Assembly (NCBI GenBank): GCA_023402075.1
Contig: JAEXCS010000047.1
Coordinates: 1-60,292 of the forward strand
DNA: 60,292 nt
DNA from: Bacillota bacterium
GTDB lineage: Bacteria > Bacillota > Clostridia > Oscillospirales > Oscillospiraceae
Direction of reading: 5' to 3'
A model generated the notes under the pieces. It was given only the letters and a program-made list of their open reading frames with translations. It searched no databases and was not told the origin of the DNA. The translations under genes were made by a program, and so were the position numbers. Positions 35,454 to 44,037 of this stretch are shown piece after piece; positions within the stretch are counted from its first letter, which is position 1; every line of letters begins with the position of its first letter.

Positions 35454-36320
35454 ATGGCGGAGCTGGAAAAACTGAAAAACACACCCGCGGCGGCCCGCAT
35501 TCGTGCCGCTGCACAAAGGGGCGCTCTGGCCCACGCGCTGCTGATTACCGGCCCCGGTGACCGGGCGGGCACAGCCCGTTTTGCAGCCGCAGCGATGGAA
35601 TGCACTGCGGAAGAGGGAAAGCCCTGCGGCGTGTGCCCCGCCTGCCGCAAGGTGCTGGGGGGCATTCATCCGGATGTGACCGCCGTGCGGGACGAGGAAC
35701 ACAAAAACCTCTCCGTGGACGCGGTGCGCGCCGTCCGGTCGGACGCGTATATCCGCCCCAACGAGGGTGCGCGGAAGGTCTATATTTTTGAAGACTGCGC
35801 TCTTTTAACAGAGCAGGATCAAAACGTACTGCTGAAAATTGTGGAGGAGGGACCGCCTTACGCGGCGTTTCTTTTCTGCGCGGAAAATTCAGCGGCAGTG
35901 CTGCAAACCCTGCGCTCCCGCTGCGTGGAAATTCGGCTGCACCCGGAGACAGAGGCCGGTGAAGCCACAGAGCCATCCGCCGAAGCCGAGGCGCTGTGCC
36001 GCGCCGTGGGCGAAAAAAAGCGTGGCGCTGTGACGGAACTTTTGGTGGAGCTGGAGCGAAAAAAAACAGACCGGGAGGCACTTCAAACCCTTTTGGAGCA
36101 GGCCCACGGTCTGTTTGCAGATGCGCTTTTGATCATCTATGGGCAGGAAGTACCGGGAAAGAGTGAAAAAACGGCCCGGTTTCTTGCAAAAAACTTGACA
36201 AAACAGCAAATCATGCACACAATAGAATTGTTGCAGTCATATTGCCGGGAGTGCGCGTACAACGTGGGAGTCAACTACGTGCTGGGCGCTCTGGCCGTAG
36301 AATTGGAGGGTATCCTTTGA
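35454..36320 (+). CDS. holB: DNA polymerase III delta' subunit
   Basis: A 288-residue clamp-loader subunit. It has the AAA+ core with ALLITGPGDRAG where the P-loop should be; the GKT is lost, as is usual in delta'. The zinc module (MECTAEEGKPCGVCPACRK, about 50-68) and VYIFEDCALLTEQDQNVLLKIVEEGP (Walker B/SRC region) with LRSRC are clear. It loads the sliding clamp with DnaX and HolA. The ATG at 35454 follows GGGAGG. It overlaps ricT by three bases, the arrangement seen across Firmicutes. Confidence 0.93.
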   Translation: MAELEKLKNTPAAARIRAAAQRGALAHALLITGPGDRAGTARFAAAAMECTAEEGKPCGVCPACRKVLGGIHPDVTAVRDEEHKNLSVDAVRAVRSDAYIRPNEGARKVYIFEDCALLTEQDQNVLLKIVEEGPPYAAFLFCAENSAAVLQTLRSRCVEIRLHPETEAGEATEPSAEAEALCRAVGEKKRGAVTELLVELERKKTDREALQTLLEQAHGLFADALLIIYGQEVPGKSEKTARFLAKNLTKQQIMHTIELLQSYCRECAYNVGVNYVLGALAVELEGIL

Positions 36321-37591
36321 CCGAAGTAATCAGCGTCCGCTTTCGTGGCGGCTGTAAAAATTATTATTTTGCCCCGGGGGACCGGCAGATCAAAATGGGC
36401 GATCAGGTGATTGTGGAAACAGCGCAGGGGCCGGAATTCGCCACCTGTACGGAAGCGAATCACGAGGTGGAGGACTCTTCCATTGTCCACCCCTTAAGCA
36501 GCGTGATTCGCATGGCCACGGAGAACGACCGGCACACCGTGGAATACAATCGCAAGCGGGAGAGCGAGGCCTTTGACGTCTGCGAGAGGAAAATTCAGGA
36601 CCACGGGCTGGACATGAAGCTGGTAAACGTCTCCTTCAGCTTTGAAGGCACCAAGATTATTTTCTATTTTACCGCCGACGGGCGGGTGGACTTTCGAGAG
36701 CTGGTGCGGGATCTGGCCAGTGTGTTTCGTGCGCGGATTGAGCTGCGGCAGATCGGCGTGCGGGACGAGGCCAAGATGATCGGCGGGCTTGGCATCTGCG
36801 GGCGGCCCTTTTGCTGTTCTCAATTTTTGGACTCGTTTTTGCCCGTGTCCATTAAAATGGCCAAGACACAAAACCTCAGCCTGAACCCCGCCAAAATTTC
36901 CGGCACCTGCGGGCGGCTGATGTGCTGCCTGAAATACGAGCAGAACGCCTATGAAGACGCCATGAAGCGCATGCCGAAAGCCGACTCCTTTGTGCAGACG
37001 CCGGACGGGCCGGGCAATGTGCGCAGCGTGAACCTTCTGCGGGAAACCGTGAAGGTGAGTCTCGACTCCGCACCGGAGCCGCAGAAAACCTATCGCAACT
37101 GTGAAATCCGCATTCTGCGCAACGGCAAAGGCAGTCGGGAGGGCATTGAAATCCCCCGGGAGCGGCCCGACCGTTACGTGGAAGAGCGGGAGGAAGAGAC
37201 CATTTTGCAATTTGTCTCCTCTGAGCCGCTGATGTCCGTGGGAAAACTGGAGGATCTGCCCAGCCGGGAGCGTATTGCCCCTCCGCAGGACGGTGAGCGC
37301 CGAAGCTCTTCCCGCCGCCGTCATCGCGGCGGAAAAGGCGGCTCCACAGGGAAAAAACCGACAGGGCAGAGTGCCGCACCCGATAAGCCCCAGCCGCCTC
37401 ATCCCGCCAAGCCCAAAGCTCCGCCAAAGCCGCAGCCCCCCAAGGGCGACCGGCCCGTGGCGGAAAAGCAGCCCCGCGCGGAAAAAAGCGAGGGAGCCCA
37501 GTCCGTCCGGCGGCCCCATCACAGGGGCGGCCGCCGCAGAGGCGGCGGCGGAAGCGGCCAAAGCCAAGGCGGAGGCCCCTCCGGGGAATAA
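36317..37591 (+). CDS. ricT: RicT/PSP1-family protein (YaaT)
   Basis: A 424-residue PSP1-domain protein. The core (residues 1-275) contains the family's cysteine motifs GICGRPFCCSQF (about 156-167) and GTCGRLMCCLKYE, which in Bacillus RicT hold an Fe-S cluster of the RicAFT complex that guides RNase Y mRNA processing and affects sporulation and competence. The last 110 residues are a Pro/Lys/Arg/Gly-rich disordered tail, long for this family, possibly RNA-binding. The start is a TTG overlapping the holB TGA, with GGAGGG six bases upstream. Confidence 0.9.
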   Translation: MTEVISVRFRGGCKNYYFAPGDRQIKMGDQVIVETAQGPEFATCTEANHEVEDSSIVHPLSSVIRMATENDRHTVEYNRKRESEAFDVCERKIQDHGLDMKLVNVSFSFEGTKIIFYFTADGRVDFRELVRDLASVFRARIELRQIGVRDEAKMIGGLGICGRPFCCSQFLDSFLPVSIKMAKTQNLSLNPAKISGTCGRLMCCLKYEQNAYEDAMKRMPKADSFVQTPDGPGNVRSVNLLRETVKVSLDSAPEPQKTYRNCEIRILRNGKGSREGIEIPRERPDRYVEEREEETILQFVSSEPLMSVGKLEDLPSRERIAPPQDGERRSSSRRRHRGGKGGSTGKKPTGQSAAPDKPQPPHPAKPKAPPKPQPPKGDRPVAEKQPRAEKSEGAQSVRRPHHRGGRRRGGGGSGQSQGGGPSGE

Positions 37592-37607
37592 TTGCGTAAA
37601 TACAAAC

Positions 37608-37641
37608 GGCGGGGAGAGGTGAGATTCCTCTTCCCGCCTTT
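37608..37641 (+). terminator. Hairpin after ricT
   Basis: GGCGGGGAGAGG (37608-37619) pairs with CCTCTTCCCGCC (37627-37638) with one G-T pair, then TTTAT. It probably weakens read-through into the HAD gene. Confidence 0.65.
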
Positions 37642-37661
37642 ATGAAATTGGGAGGAACAGC

Positions 37662-38507
37662 ATGGGAAAGTTTGACGGTGTGCTGCTGGCCAGCGATTTT
37701 GACAATACCTTGATTTACACGGAGGAGGCCCTTCGCTCCGGCCTTCCCGTCCCCCCTTTGTCTGCGGGAAACCGGGCGGCACTGGAGTCTTTTATGGCGC
37801 AGGGTGGGCGCTTTGCCGTGGCCACCGGGCGCGCGCTGCCTGCCTTCGAGCGGCTGGCCCCTCTGATTCCCATGAACACGCCCTGCGTGGTGTGCAACGG
37901 GGCGGCCATCTACGACTTTGAAAAAGGCGAATACTTGGAGACGGCGCTCCTTTCCGCCGAGAGTTTAGAACGGGGACAAGAGGTGCTGGACGCATTTCCC
38001 CGGGTTGGGGTGGAAGCATACCATCTGGACAGCGTCATCCACGCGGTGCAGGTGAACCATACTATTCGCGCCCATGAGCATCTCACCGGGGTACGGGTGC
38101 GGGCGCTGCCCCGGCTGACGGACGCGCCCCTGCCCCTGAGCAAGCTTTTGTTTGAAGCGGAACATTGGGCCCTTGTGCAGGCAGAGAAATTTATCCGCAG
38201 CCGGGATTGGGCTGCGGAATACGAGCTGATTTTTTCGGGCAAAACTTTGTTGGAACTTACCGCAAAGGGCGCGGACAAGGGTGGAATGCTTTGCCGTCTC
38301 GCTGCCCATCTCGGCATTGCGCGGGAGCATGTCTATGCGGTGGGGGACGAGCGCAACGACCTGTCCATGCTGGCATGGGTCTCTCAGGGCTTTGCTCCTG
38401 CCAACTGCGTGCCGGATGTGGCCCGCTGCGGAGCGCGGATTGTCTGCGATGCCCGGGACGATGCACTGGCAGAGGTGATTGCCGCGCTGGAGGAGCGCTA
38501 TTCCTGA
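37662..38507 (+). CDS. Cof-type HAD phosphatase
   Basis: A 281-residue HAD-superfamily hydrolase of the Cof (IIB) type. Motif I is LLASDFDNTLIY (9-20) with Asp14 and Asp16, although in this copy the second residue set reads DFDNT rather than DLDGT; motif II is VATGRALPAF, and motif IV VYAVGDERNDLSMLAWV (about 224-240). The cap domain lies between. It dephosphorylates small metabolites such as sugar phosphates or nucleotides; the exact substrate is unknown. GGGAGGA precedes the ATG, and it may be co-transcribed with holB-ricT. Confidence 0.87.
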   Translation: MGKFDGVLLASDFDNTLIYTEEALRSGLPVPPLSAGNRAALESFMAQGGRFAVATGRALPAFERLAPLIPMNTPCVVCNGAAIYDFEKGEYLETALLSAESLERGQEVLDAFPRVGVEAYHLDSVIHAVQVNHTIRAHEHLTGVRVRALPRLTDAPLPLSKLLFEAEHWALVQAEKFIRSRDWAAEYELIFSGKTLLELTAKGADKGGMLCRLAAHLGIAREHVYAVGDERNDLSMLAWVSQGFAPANCVPDVARCGARIVCDARDDALAEVIAALEERYS

Positions 38508-38662
38508 CGGTCGCGTCATATAGGGCTTTCCCCTATTCCCACAGCAGGCACCTTTCCGCAAAGTTTTTATCCGGGAGCATCCATTATGGGAAAGAAATTC
38601 CCCTACTCAAAAAGATGCTTCCCACGTCTTCTATAAAGTTATAATATTTCTTCAAAAAATTC

Positions 38663-38710
38663 TTGACAAATAGCAAATCTGTGTTATTGTATTACTTGCC
38701 TAGAACAATA
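38663..38710 (+). promoter_or_regulatory. Predicted gntR-ABC promoter and operator
   Basis: TTGACA (38663-38668), 16-bp spacer, TATTGT (38685-38690). TATTGT forms an inverted repeat with ACAATA (38705-38710), 14 bp between, covering the start site. A GntR dimer bound here would autorepress. Confidence 0.5.
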
Positions 38711-38726
38711 GAACAGGAGGTGCGGT

Positions 38727-39113
38727 ATGAAGTGGCAGTTTTCAGGTGACGCACCCATCTACTCTCAATTGATTGAGCAGATTAAGGTGGGCATCGTATC
38801 CGGCGCGTTTCCGCCGGGAGAGCGGCTTGCATCCGTGCGGGATCTGGCCGTGGAAGCCGGAGTGAATCCCAACACCATGCAGCGGGCTTTGACAGAGCTG
38901 GAGCGGGACGGACTGGTATACAGCCAGCGGACCGCCGGTAGATTTGTAACGGAGGATACGGCGATGATCGAATCGGCGAAGCGAAAGCTGGCAGATCGCC
39001 AGATTCAGAATTTTTTGACGGCAATGGCCCGTTTAGGTTTTGAAAAGGAAGAAATCGTGGCGCTGGTGCGTCAGGAAAACACGGGGGAGGGTTTAAAGCA
39101 TGGCGATTTTTGA
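38727..39113 (+). CDS. Short GntR-family (YhcF/YtrA-type) regulator
   Basis: A 128-residue protein that is nearly all winged-helix domain: DAPIYSQLIEQIKVGIVSGAFPPGERLASVRDLAVEAGVNPNTMQRALTELERDGLV is the GntR signature, followed by a short helical tail for dimerisation and no large ligand domain. Such regulators repress their own operons, usually ABC exporters responding to cell-envelope stress. AGGAGGTG precedes the ATG. Its end overlaps the ATPase gene by 14 bases. Confidence 0.92.
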   Translation: MKWQFSGDAPIYSQLIEQIKVGIVSGAFPPGERLASVRDLAVEAGVNPNTMQRALTELERDGLVYSQRTAGRFVTEDTAMIESAKRKLADRQIQNFLTAMARLGFEKEEIVALVRQENTGEGLKHGDF

Positions 39114-39795
39114 ATGCAGCGAGCTGACGAAGAGCTACGGCCGCGCACCGGCGCTGGACCACCTGAGCCTGACGGTGGAACCGGGCCACATCGTGGGACT
39201 TCTGGGGCCCAACGGCAGCGGCAAAACCACTCTGATTAAGCTGGCAAACGGCCTTCTGACGCCCGATTCCGGCATGGTGCTGGTGGATGGCATGGCGCCC
39301 GGCGCGAATACCCACTCCATTGTTTCCTATCTCCCGGAGCGCACCTGCATTCCTCTGTGGATGAGCACCCGGAAGCTGCTGGACTTTTATCAAGATTTTT
39401 ACGCAGATTTTCGCCGGGAACGGGCAGAGGAAATGCTGGCCCACCTGAACATCCGCATGGATCAGACGATTCGCCAGATGAGCAAGGGCACCCGTGAAAA
39501 GGTGCAGCTCATCATGGTGATGAGCCGGGCTGCAAAGCTGTATCTGCTGGATGAGCCTATTGGCGGCGTGGACCCGGCCACCCGGGACTACATTCTCAAC
39601 ACCATTATCGGGAATTATGATCCCGAAGCGGCGGTGATCATCTCTACGCATCTGATTGCGGATGTGGAGCAGGTGCTGGACGAAGTTATCTTTATCAATC
39701 AGGGGCAGGTCGTTCTCCAATCTTCCGTAGACCAGATCCGGGAGGAAAAGGGCATGAGTGTGGACGCGTTGTTTCGGGAGGTATTTAAATGCTGA
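39100..39795 (+). CDS. ABC transporter ATP-binding protein
   Basis: A 231-residue ATPase. Walker A is GPNGSGKTTLIK (about 36-47), the Q-loop region lies in VSYLPERTCIP, the signature is degenerate (QMSKGTREKVQLI), Walker B is KLYLLDEPIGGVDPA (about 145-159), and the switch His is in VIISTHLI. It powers the permease encoded next, with which it overlaps by seven bases. The SKGTREK signature is typical of YtrB/YhcG-type exporters or membrane-stress transporters. Confidence 0.93.
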   Translation: MAIFECSELTKSYGRAPALDHLSLTVEPGHIVGLLGPNGSGKTTLIKLANGLLTPDSGMVLVDGMAPGANTHSIVSYLPERTCIPLWMSTRKLLDFYQDFYADFRRERAEEMLAHLNIRMDQTIRQMSKGTREKVQLIMVMSRAAKLYLLDEPIGGVDPATRDYILNTIIGNYDPEAAVIISTHLIADVEQVLDEVIFINQGQVVLQSSVDQIREEKGMSVDALFREVFKC

Positions 39796-40592
39796 GAAAA
39801 CTGATCAAACACGAATTCCGGGCCACAGCCCGGGTGATGGGGCCGCTGTTTCTGATTATTCTGGTTCTGGCACTGACGGCAAACCTGTCGGTGCAATTTC
39901 TTCTGGATGCTCAGGGCTTTTTCCCCAATCTAATGGGAGGCATTCTGCTGTTCGCCTTCGGCATCGGCATGGCGGCTCTCGCAATTATCTCCATTGTGCT
40001 GATGGTGGAGCGCTTCCGCATAAATCTGATGGGCGACGAGGGCTACGTAATGTTTACCCTGCCCGTCTCCGGCCACCATCTTGTCTGGTCTAAAATCATT
40101 GTCTCCACCGTGTGGTTTATCGCAACCACCGTTGTGGAGGCGCTGGCAATGCTGATTTGCGTTTTTGATCTGGATCTGATGCATGACATATTCAGCTCTG
40201 CTTTCTTCCGCCGCTTTTTTGAGGGCGTGCAGGAGCTGGTGACGGAATTCGGGCTGAACCTTCCGATGATGGCGGTGGAGCTAATTGCGCTGACGTTTTT
40301 GGCCTGCGCGGTGCTGTGCCTTCAGTTTTATGCGTCTATTGCGCTGGGTCACAGCTTTGCCAACCACAAGTCCGCATGGAGCGTGCTGTTCTTCTTTGCC
40401 TTCCAGTTTGTCACCCAGCTTGTGGGCGGACTGTTTGCAAACACGGACTTTTTTACCGGCCTTTTCAACATTGGCGGAATGAACAGCTTCCATCAGCTTA
40501 TGGCCGTTCTTATCTGCATGGAGCTGCTGAACGGCGGAATCTTCTACGCTGTCACCACGGTGACGCTGAAAAAGCGTCTGAATTTACAGTAA
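39789..40592 (+). CDS. ABC transporter permease
   Basis: A 267-residue membrane protein with six predicted segments (for example GPLFLIILVLALTANLSVQFLL and LLFAFGIGMAALAIISIVLMV). It starts MLRKLIKHEFRATARV, the usual cytoplasmic elbow of ABC-2-like permeases. GGGAGG lies upstream. With the GntR and ATPase genes it forms a self-regulated export unit of unknown substrate. Confidence 0.88.
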   Translation: MLRKLIKHEFRATARVMGPLFLIILVLALTANLSVQFLLDAQGFFPNLMGGILLFAFGIGMAALAIISIVLMVERFRINLMGDEGYVMFTLPVSGHHLVWSKIIVSTVWFIATTVVEALAMLICVFDLDLMHDIFSSAFFRRFFEGVQELVTEFGLNLPMMAVELIALTFLACAVLCLQFYASIALGHSFANHKSAWSVLFFFAFQFVTQLVGGLFANTDFFTGLFNIGGMNSFHQLMAVLICMELLNGGIFYAVTTVTLKKRLNLQ

Positions 40593-40609
40593 CCGGTGTG
40601 AAATAACAA

Positions 40610-40634
40610 GCGGAGCGGGAAAATCCCGCTCCGC
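40610..40634 (+). terminator. Hairpin after the ABC permease
   Basis: GCGGAGCGGGA (40610-40620) pairs perfectly with TCCCGCTCCGC (40624-40634), loop AAA. The following run is weak (CGTCCCGGTTTTA). Confidence 0.6.
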
Positions 40635-40664
40635 CGTCCCGGTTTTATCGGAAGGAGCGGATTT

Positions 40665-41135
40665 ATGGCGGTTTCACAGACAGCGGTTCCCGCTCTGATT
40701 ACCTTTCTTATGGGCATGGCGCCCATCGTGGAGCTGCGGGGGGCCATCCCCTACGGCGCGGCGGCCGGTCTGCCCCTGTGGGAGTGCTTTTGGCTGGCGG
40801 CAGCAGGAAATATTTTGCCCGTTCCGTTCATCATGCTGCTGGTTCGCCGGGTGTTCGCCCGGCTGCGCCGCAGCGCGTGGTGGAGTCCAAAAATTGACGC
40901 GTTGGAGCGCCGCGCCCACCTGAAGGGCAACCTCGTCCGAAAATACCGTCTGGTTGGACTGGTTATTTTAGTGGCGATTCCCCTGCCCGGAACCGGGGCC
41001 TGGACCGGTGCACTGGTCGCCTCCCTGCTGGATATCCGGATGCGTCATGCCCTGCCCGCCATTGCGGTGGGCGTTTTGATTGCGGGGGGTCTGGTTACGC
41101 TGGCTGCCGGCGGCGTCATCCACCTTTTCTTCTGA
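40665..41135 (+). CDS. Small multidrug-export-family membrane protein (COG2426 type)
   Basis: A 156-residue protein with about four to five hydrophobic segments. The conserved MAPIVELRGAIPYGAAAGLP (about 18-37) and LVAIPLPGTGAWTGALVASLL (about 102-122) match the family often annotated as small multi-drug export protein. Its true substrate and mechanism are not established. GAAGGAG precedes the ATG. It is a single gene closed by a strong terminator. Confidence 0.85.
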   Translation: MAVSQTAVPALITFLMGMAPIVELRGAIPYGAAAGLPLWECFWLAAAGNILPVPFIMLLVRRVFARLRRSAWWSPKIDALERRAHLKGNLVRKYRLVGLVILVAIPLPGTGAWTGALVASLLDIRMRHALPAIAVGVLIAGGLVTLAAGGVIHLFF

Positions 41136-41180
41136 AACTGCGACAGCACCGTGCTAAAATCTCTGCCTAAAACCACATAA

Positions 41181-41228
41181 AAGCTGCGCGTTGGTGCGAC
41201 TTTAAAGTCGCACCAACGCGCAGCTTTT
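41181..41228. terminator. Bidirectional terminator
   Basis: A perfect 46-nt palindrome (41181-41226, AAGCTGCGCGTTGGTGCGAC arm) with T-runs on both sides, between convergent genes. Confidence 0.92.
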
Positions 41229-41257
41229 CATTTGAAAACACCGGTCCATCTGTTCGT

Positions 41258-42379
41258 TCAGCCCACAGAAAACCCCACGGTGGAAGGCCTTCCCTCCCAT
41301 TCATCTCCGTCCGAGCGGTAGTAGAGGCGCGTGACAGTGCCGTCGGTTTTGGTATAGTCAATCATGAATACCTGACCCACTTCCACCAGCATGGGAAAGT
41401 TATCATAGGGCAGTACATCACCGGTCTTGGGCTGATCCTCAAAATCGTCATAGGATTCTTCAAGCCGCCAAAATGCTCTTGTCTGATAGCCCTTCAGAAG
41501 CCCTGTGAGGTCTTCTTCCCCAAAGTACGCCGCCTGATAAGCTTTCCCCGCAATCGTAACCGTTTCCACTTTCAGCGGGTCGCTGTCCTTTGCAAGCCAC
41601 GAGATATCCTCGGAATGAAGGGACGCGCCATAGCGCGTGGCAAGCTGATTTGCCATGCATGGAACAGAGCCGGTGGAATAATCCATGGCATCAATTTCAG
41701 TGTGGGCACTGCCATAGATTCCCATGACGCTTTTGCCGTCCAGCCGTTCAAATTCACGGATGAAATTCTCCGTCATTGTATTTTCGCGATATACGCTGTC
41801 GTCTTTCCCGTAATAAGTCTCCCCCTGACGGATAGCCTCCTGCGTCAGCAGATATTGCTCTGAATTCTTTTGTCCAGATTCCACAAGCGTTTGTAAAAAT
41901 CTCTCCCCGGTGGTTTGTCGCTGGTGCCCCACATCCGTTCCGTGAAATACTGTTTCGGGACACGCGCGTTTGATTTTCTGATAAAACGCTTTTACGTCCG
42001 GGCTGTGGGCATCGGTCCCGTCCCAATCGTCGTAGACCGCATCCAGAATCGCATCGTCGTCCGCCTGCATCCACAGGTTTAAAAACTCCCCGGTGTAATA
42101 CGGAAGCTCTACAAACAGATGCCGCATGCCCTGGGTATTATAATTCTCCTGCCACCGCTCAAATTCTTCATCCAGTATTTTGGGAACGCCATGCTGTTCC
42201 CCGTAGAGATAAATTTCCCCGTTGCCAGAGTAAGGCGCGTCAGATGACGGAGATAAAGACGCTGTGGATACTGCGGATTTATCAGATGCCGCACCCCTTG
42301 TCCCGGCGGTGGCGCAGGCCGAAAGCGCCGCCAAAAGCAGCAGGGATACCAGCAGGGAACAGCATTTTTTACAGTTCAT
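41258..42379 (-). CDS. Lipoprotein of the TraB/ChaN (Tiki) superfamily
   Basis: A 373-residue exported lipoprotein. Signal peptide SLLVSLLLLAALSAC gives a lipobox with Cys22. The Tiki/ChaN fold signatures are the N-terminal EIYLYGEQHGVPK (a GExH motif) and the C-terminal YGSAHTEIDAM (GxxH), which form a putative metal/haem site in related proteins. The last 80 residues are a beta-rich extension. Function in this family is poorly known (haem uptake or protease-like). I chose the ATG at 42379; GGAGG lies ten bases upstream, while a TTG at 42397 overlaps it. Confidence 0.75.
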   Translation of the reverse strand: MNCKKCCSLLVSLLLLAALSACATAGTRGAASDKSAVSTASLSPSSDAPYSGNGEIYLYGEQHGVPKILDEEFERWQENYNTQGMRHLFVELPYYTGEFLNLWMQADDDAILDAVYDDWDGTDAHSPDVKAFYQKIKRACPETVFHGTDVGHQRQTTGERFLQTLVESGQKNSEQYLLTQEAIRQGETYYGKDDSVYRENTMTENFIREFERLDGKSVMGIYGSAHTEIDAMDYSTGSVPCMANQLATRYGASLHSEDISWLAKDSDPLKVETVTIAGKAYQAAYFGEEDLTGLLKGYQTRAFWRLEESYDDFEDQPKTGDVLPYDNFPMLVEVGQVFMIDYTKTDGTVTRLYYRSDGDEWEGRPSTVGFSVG

Positions 42380-42434
42380 TGGGATACAGGCCTCCAACCA
42401 TTAAATTTATTGTTTGGGGCGCGATCGGGCACGT

Positions 42435-43685
42435 TTACAAAACTCTGCGCCCCGCGCTCCAAACGGCACGCACAGCCCCTTCCTGCCTGCGGCAGACGGC
42501 TCGGGCCAGCCGCTCCTCCGCCGTGGGCAATTGCGCCAGCGCCCCGTCGTCCAGCGCCATGGCGTGAAGCGGTTCCCCCACGGCAAAGCCGGGGGCGCCG
42601 CCGAAAAACGCCGCGCCTGCCGAGGTAGCAAGATACCACCCTTCCGCCGCGGAGAGGGCATCGGTCTTCCAGTCGTCCAGAATGCGGCGGGCCTTAGAGG
42701 CCCGGATGGTAGAAGCAGTCACGTCGAACATGGAGAGGGTATCCCCTCCCGCAATGTCACTGCCCAGCGCCACCTTCACGCCCTCGTTCAAAAGTGCCCG
42801 CACAGGCGCCACGCCGGAACAGAGGTTCAAATTCGAATCCGCACAGTGGACGGCGGTAACACCTGCTTCCCGCATAGCCGCGCGCTCCCGCTCATCGGAA
42901 AAAACGCAGTGAGCCATCACAGTGCGCTGGTTCCAAAGGCCATATTTGGCATAAGTCTGCCAGTATTGCCCGCAGTCCGGATGCAATCGGCACACCCACG
43001 CCTGCTCCGCCTGATTTTCAGAAAGATGAGACTGCACGGGCAATCTCTGCTCCGCCGCCAGCTTCCCCAGAAAGGCCATCAGCTCATCGGTGCAGGAGGG
43101 GGTAAACCGTGGTGTAAGGATGGGTTTTATAGAAGCAAATTGCTGGCACTCGTCCAGCCAGCGAAGGGTTTCTTCCATGGATTCCTCCGTGGTTTCCTGC
43201 AAGTTCTTCCCCCCGTTGCGGTCCATGTTTACTTTGCCCACATAACCAATAACTCCGGCTTTTTCCAGCTCCTCCATCAAGATCAGCGTGGCTTTGCGGT
43301 GAAGAGAAGAGAACATACACACCCGGGTGGTTCCGTTTCGGATTAGCTCCGCCGCCAGCGCGCGATACTGCTCGCGGGCGTAATCCTCATCGGCAAAGCG
43401 AGCCTCCGTGGGAAAGGTATAGGCATTCAGCCACTCTAAAAGAGGCAAATCCATGCCGGTGCCCAGCATGGGGTACTGGGGTGCGTGAAGGTGCAGGTCG
43501 GTGAAGGACTGGGTGATGAGACAGCTTCCGAAGTCCTCCACAGGTACACCGGCGTACCGCTCCGGCAGCTCGTCGAACACGCCGGTAATCACACCGTCCT
43601 CCAGCACAAGATAGCCGGGAGCATGAACCTCCAGCTTGCCAAGAGACGGAGCGGAAACAAGAGCACCTTTTATAATTGAGGTCAT
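42435..43685 (-). CDS. guaD: Guanine deaminase
   Basis: A 416-residue amidohydrolase converting guanine to xanthine plus ammonia. Metal ligands are visible: HLHAPQY (HxH near residue 65), HLSEN (near 222), AHC (near 258) and GSDIAGGDTLSM (near 308). The stretch HAPQYPMLGTGMDLPLLEWLNAYTFPTEARF is characteristic of guanine deaminases. The ATG at 43685 has AAGGAAG eight bases upstream; open frame further upstream covers the riboswitch and is not coding. The leader carries a purine riboswitch, so expression responds to the substrate. Confidence 0.94.
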   Translation of the reverse strand: MTSIIKGALVSAPSLGKLEVHAPGYLVLEDGVITGVFDELPERYAGVPVEDFGSCLITQSFTDLHLHAPQYPMLGTGMDLPLLEWLNAYTFPTEARFADEDYAREQYRALAAELIRNGTTRVCMFSSLHRKATLILMEELEKAGVIGYVGKVNMDRNGGKNLQETTEESMEETLRWLDECQQFASIKPILTPRFTPSCTDELMAFLGKLAAEQRLPVQSHLSENQAEQAWVCRLHPDCGQYWQTYAKYGLWNQRTVMAHCVFSDERERAAMREAGVTAVHCADSNLNLCSGVAPVRALLNEGVKVALGSDIAGGDTLSMFDVTASTIRASKARRILDDWKTDALSAAEGWYLATSAGAAFFGGAPGFAVGEPLHAMALDDGALAQLPTAEERLARAVCRRQEGAVRAVWSAGRRVL

Positions 43686-43720
43686 AAAATCGCTTCCTTT
43701 CCCAAAAGTTCGACAGAACG

Positions 43721-43755
43721 AAAAGGGCGCCCGTCTGCACTCCCGCGCAGCGGAC
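43721..43755 (-). terminator. Probable riboswitch expression platform
   Basis: Minus strand: directly after the aptamer, an 11-bp stem with one bulge (43745-43755 with 43729-43740, loop GGGA) is followed by GCCC and four Us. It could be a terminator or a ribosome-site control; whether guanine turns the gene on or off cannot be decided by eye. Confidence 0.5.
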
Positions 43756-43756
43756 A

Positions 43757-43822
43757 CCCATAGCAGAGCCTTTCGGCGGCTCCGTAGAAACTTTCGCACC
43801 GTTTCCAGCGAAATTATATGAG
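43757..43822 (-). ncRNA. Purine (guanine-type) riboswitch aptamer
   Basis: Minus strand elements in order: P1 CUCAUA (43817-43822), J1/2 UAAU, P2 UUCGC/GCGAA (43808-43812 with 43793-43797) with loop UGGAAACGGU, J2/3 AGUUUCUAC (43784-43792), P3 GGAGCC/GGCUCU (43778-43783 with 43765-43770) with loop GCCGAAA, J3/1, and P1 closing strand UAUGGG (43757-43762). J2/3 and P1 nearly copy the Bacillus xpt aptamer. The specificity base equivalent to C74 is C at 43763, predicting guanine/hypoxanthine. It lies in the guaD leader. Confidence 0.88.
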
Positions 43823-43862
43823 CCTTTTCAGTTTTCCTGCCCCAATGCATTAAATCAGCTTC

Positions 43863-43891
43863 ACAATAGCACAGTTTTTTCCCGATTGCAA
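43863..43891 (-). promoter_or_regulatory. Predicted guaD promoter
   Basis: Minus strand: TTGCAA (43886-43891), 17-bp spacer, TATTGT (43863-43868). It places the RNA start about 35 nt before the aptamer. Confidence 0.65.
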
Positions 43892-44037
43892 CCCCCCGCG
43901 TCACACCCCGCCTCCGCCCTGCTTATACTGGTGCATACGGGCAGCGCCCCGCCTAGCGGAAAGGCAGGACGATTGTGCGCAGTCCGGTTGCGGGCTTTCA
44001 TCAGCGCACATACGCCTTGAAAGGTGGGTACCATTAC

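Noticed and set aside
43686..43904. Upstream extension of guaD coding sequence to 43904.
   Set aside because: The frame stays open, but this stretch holds the promoter and riboswitch aptamer, and the ribosome site is at the ATG of 43685.
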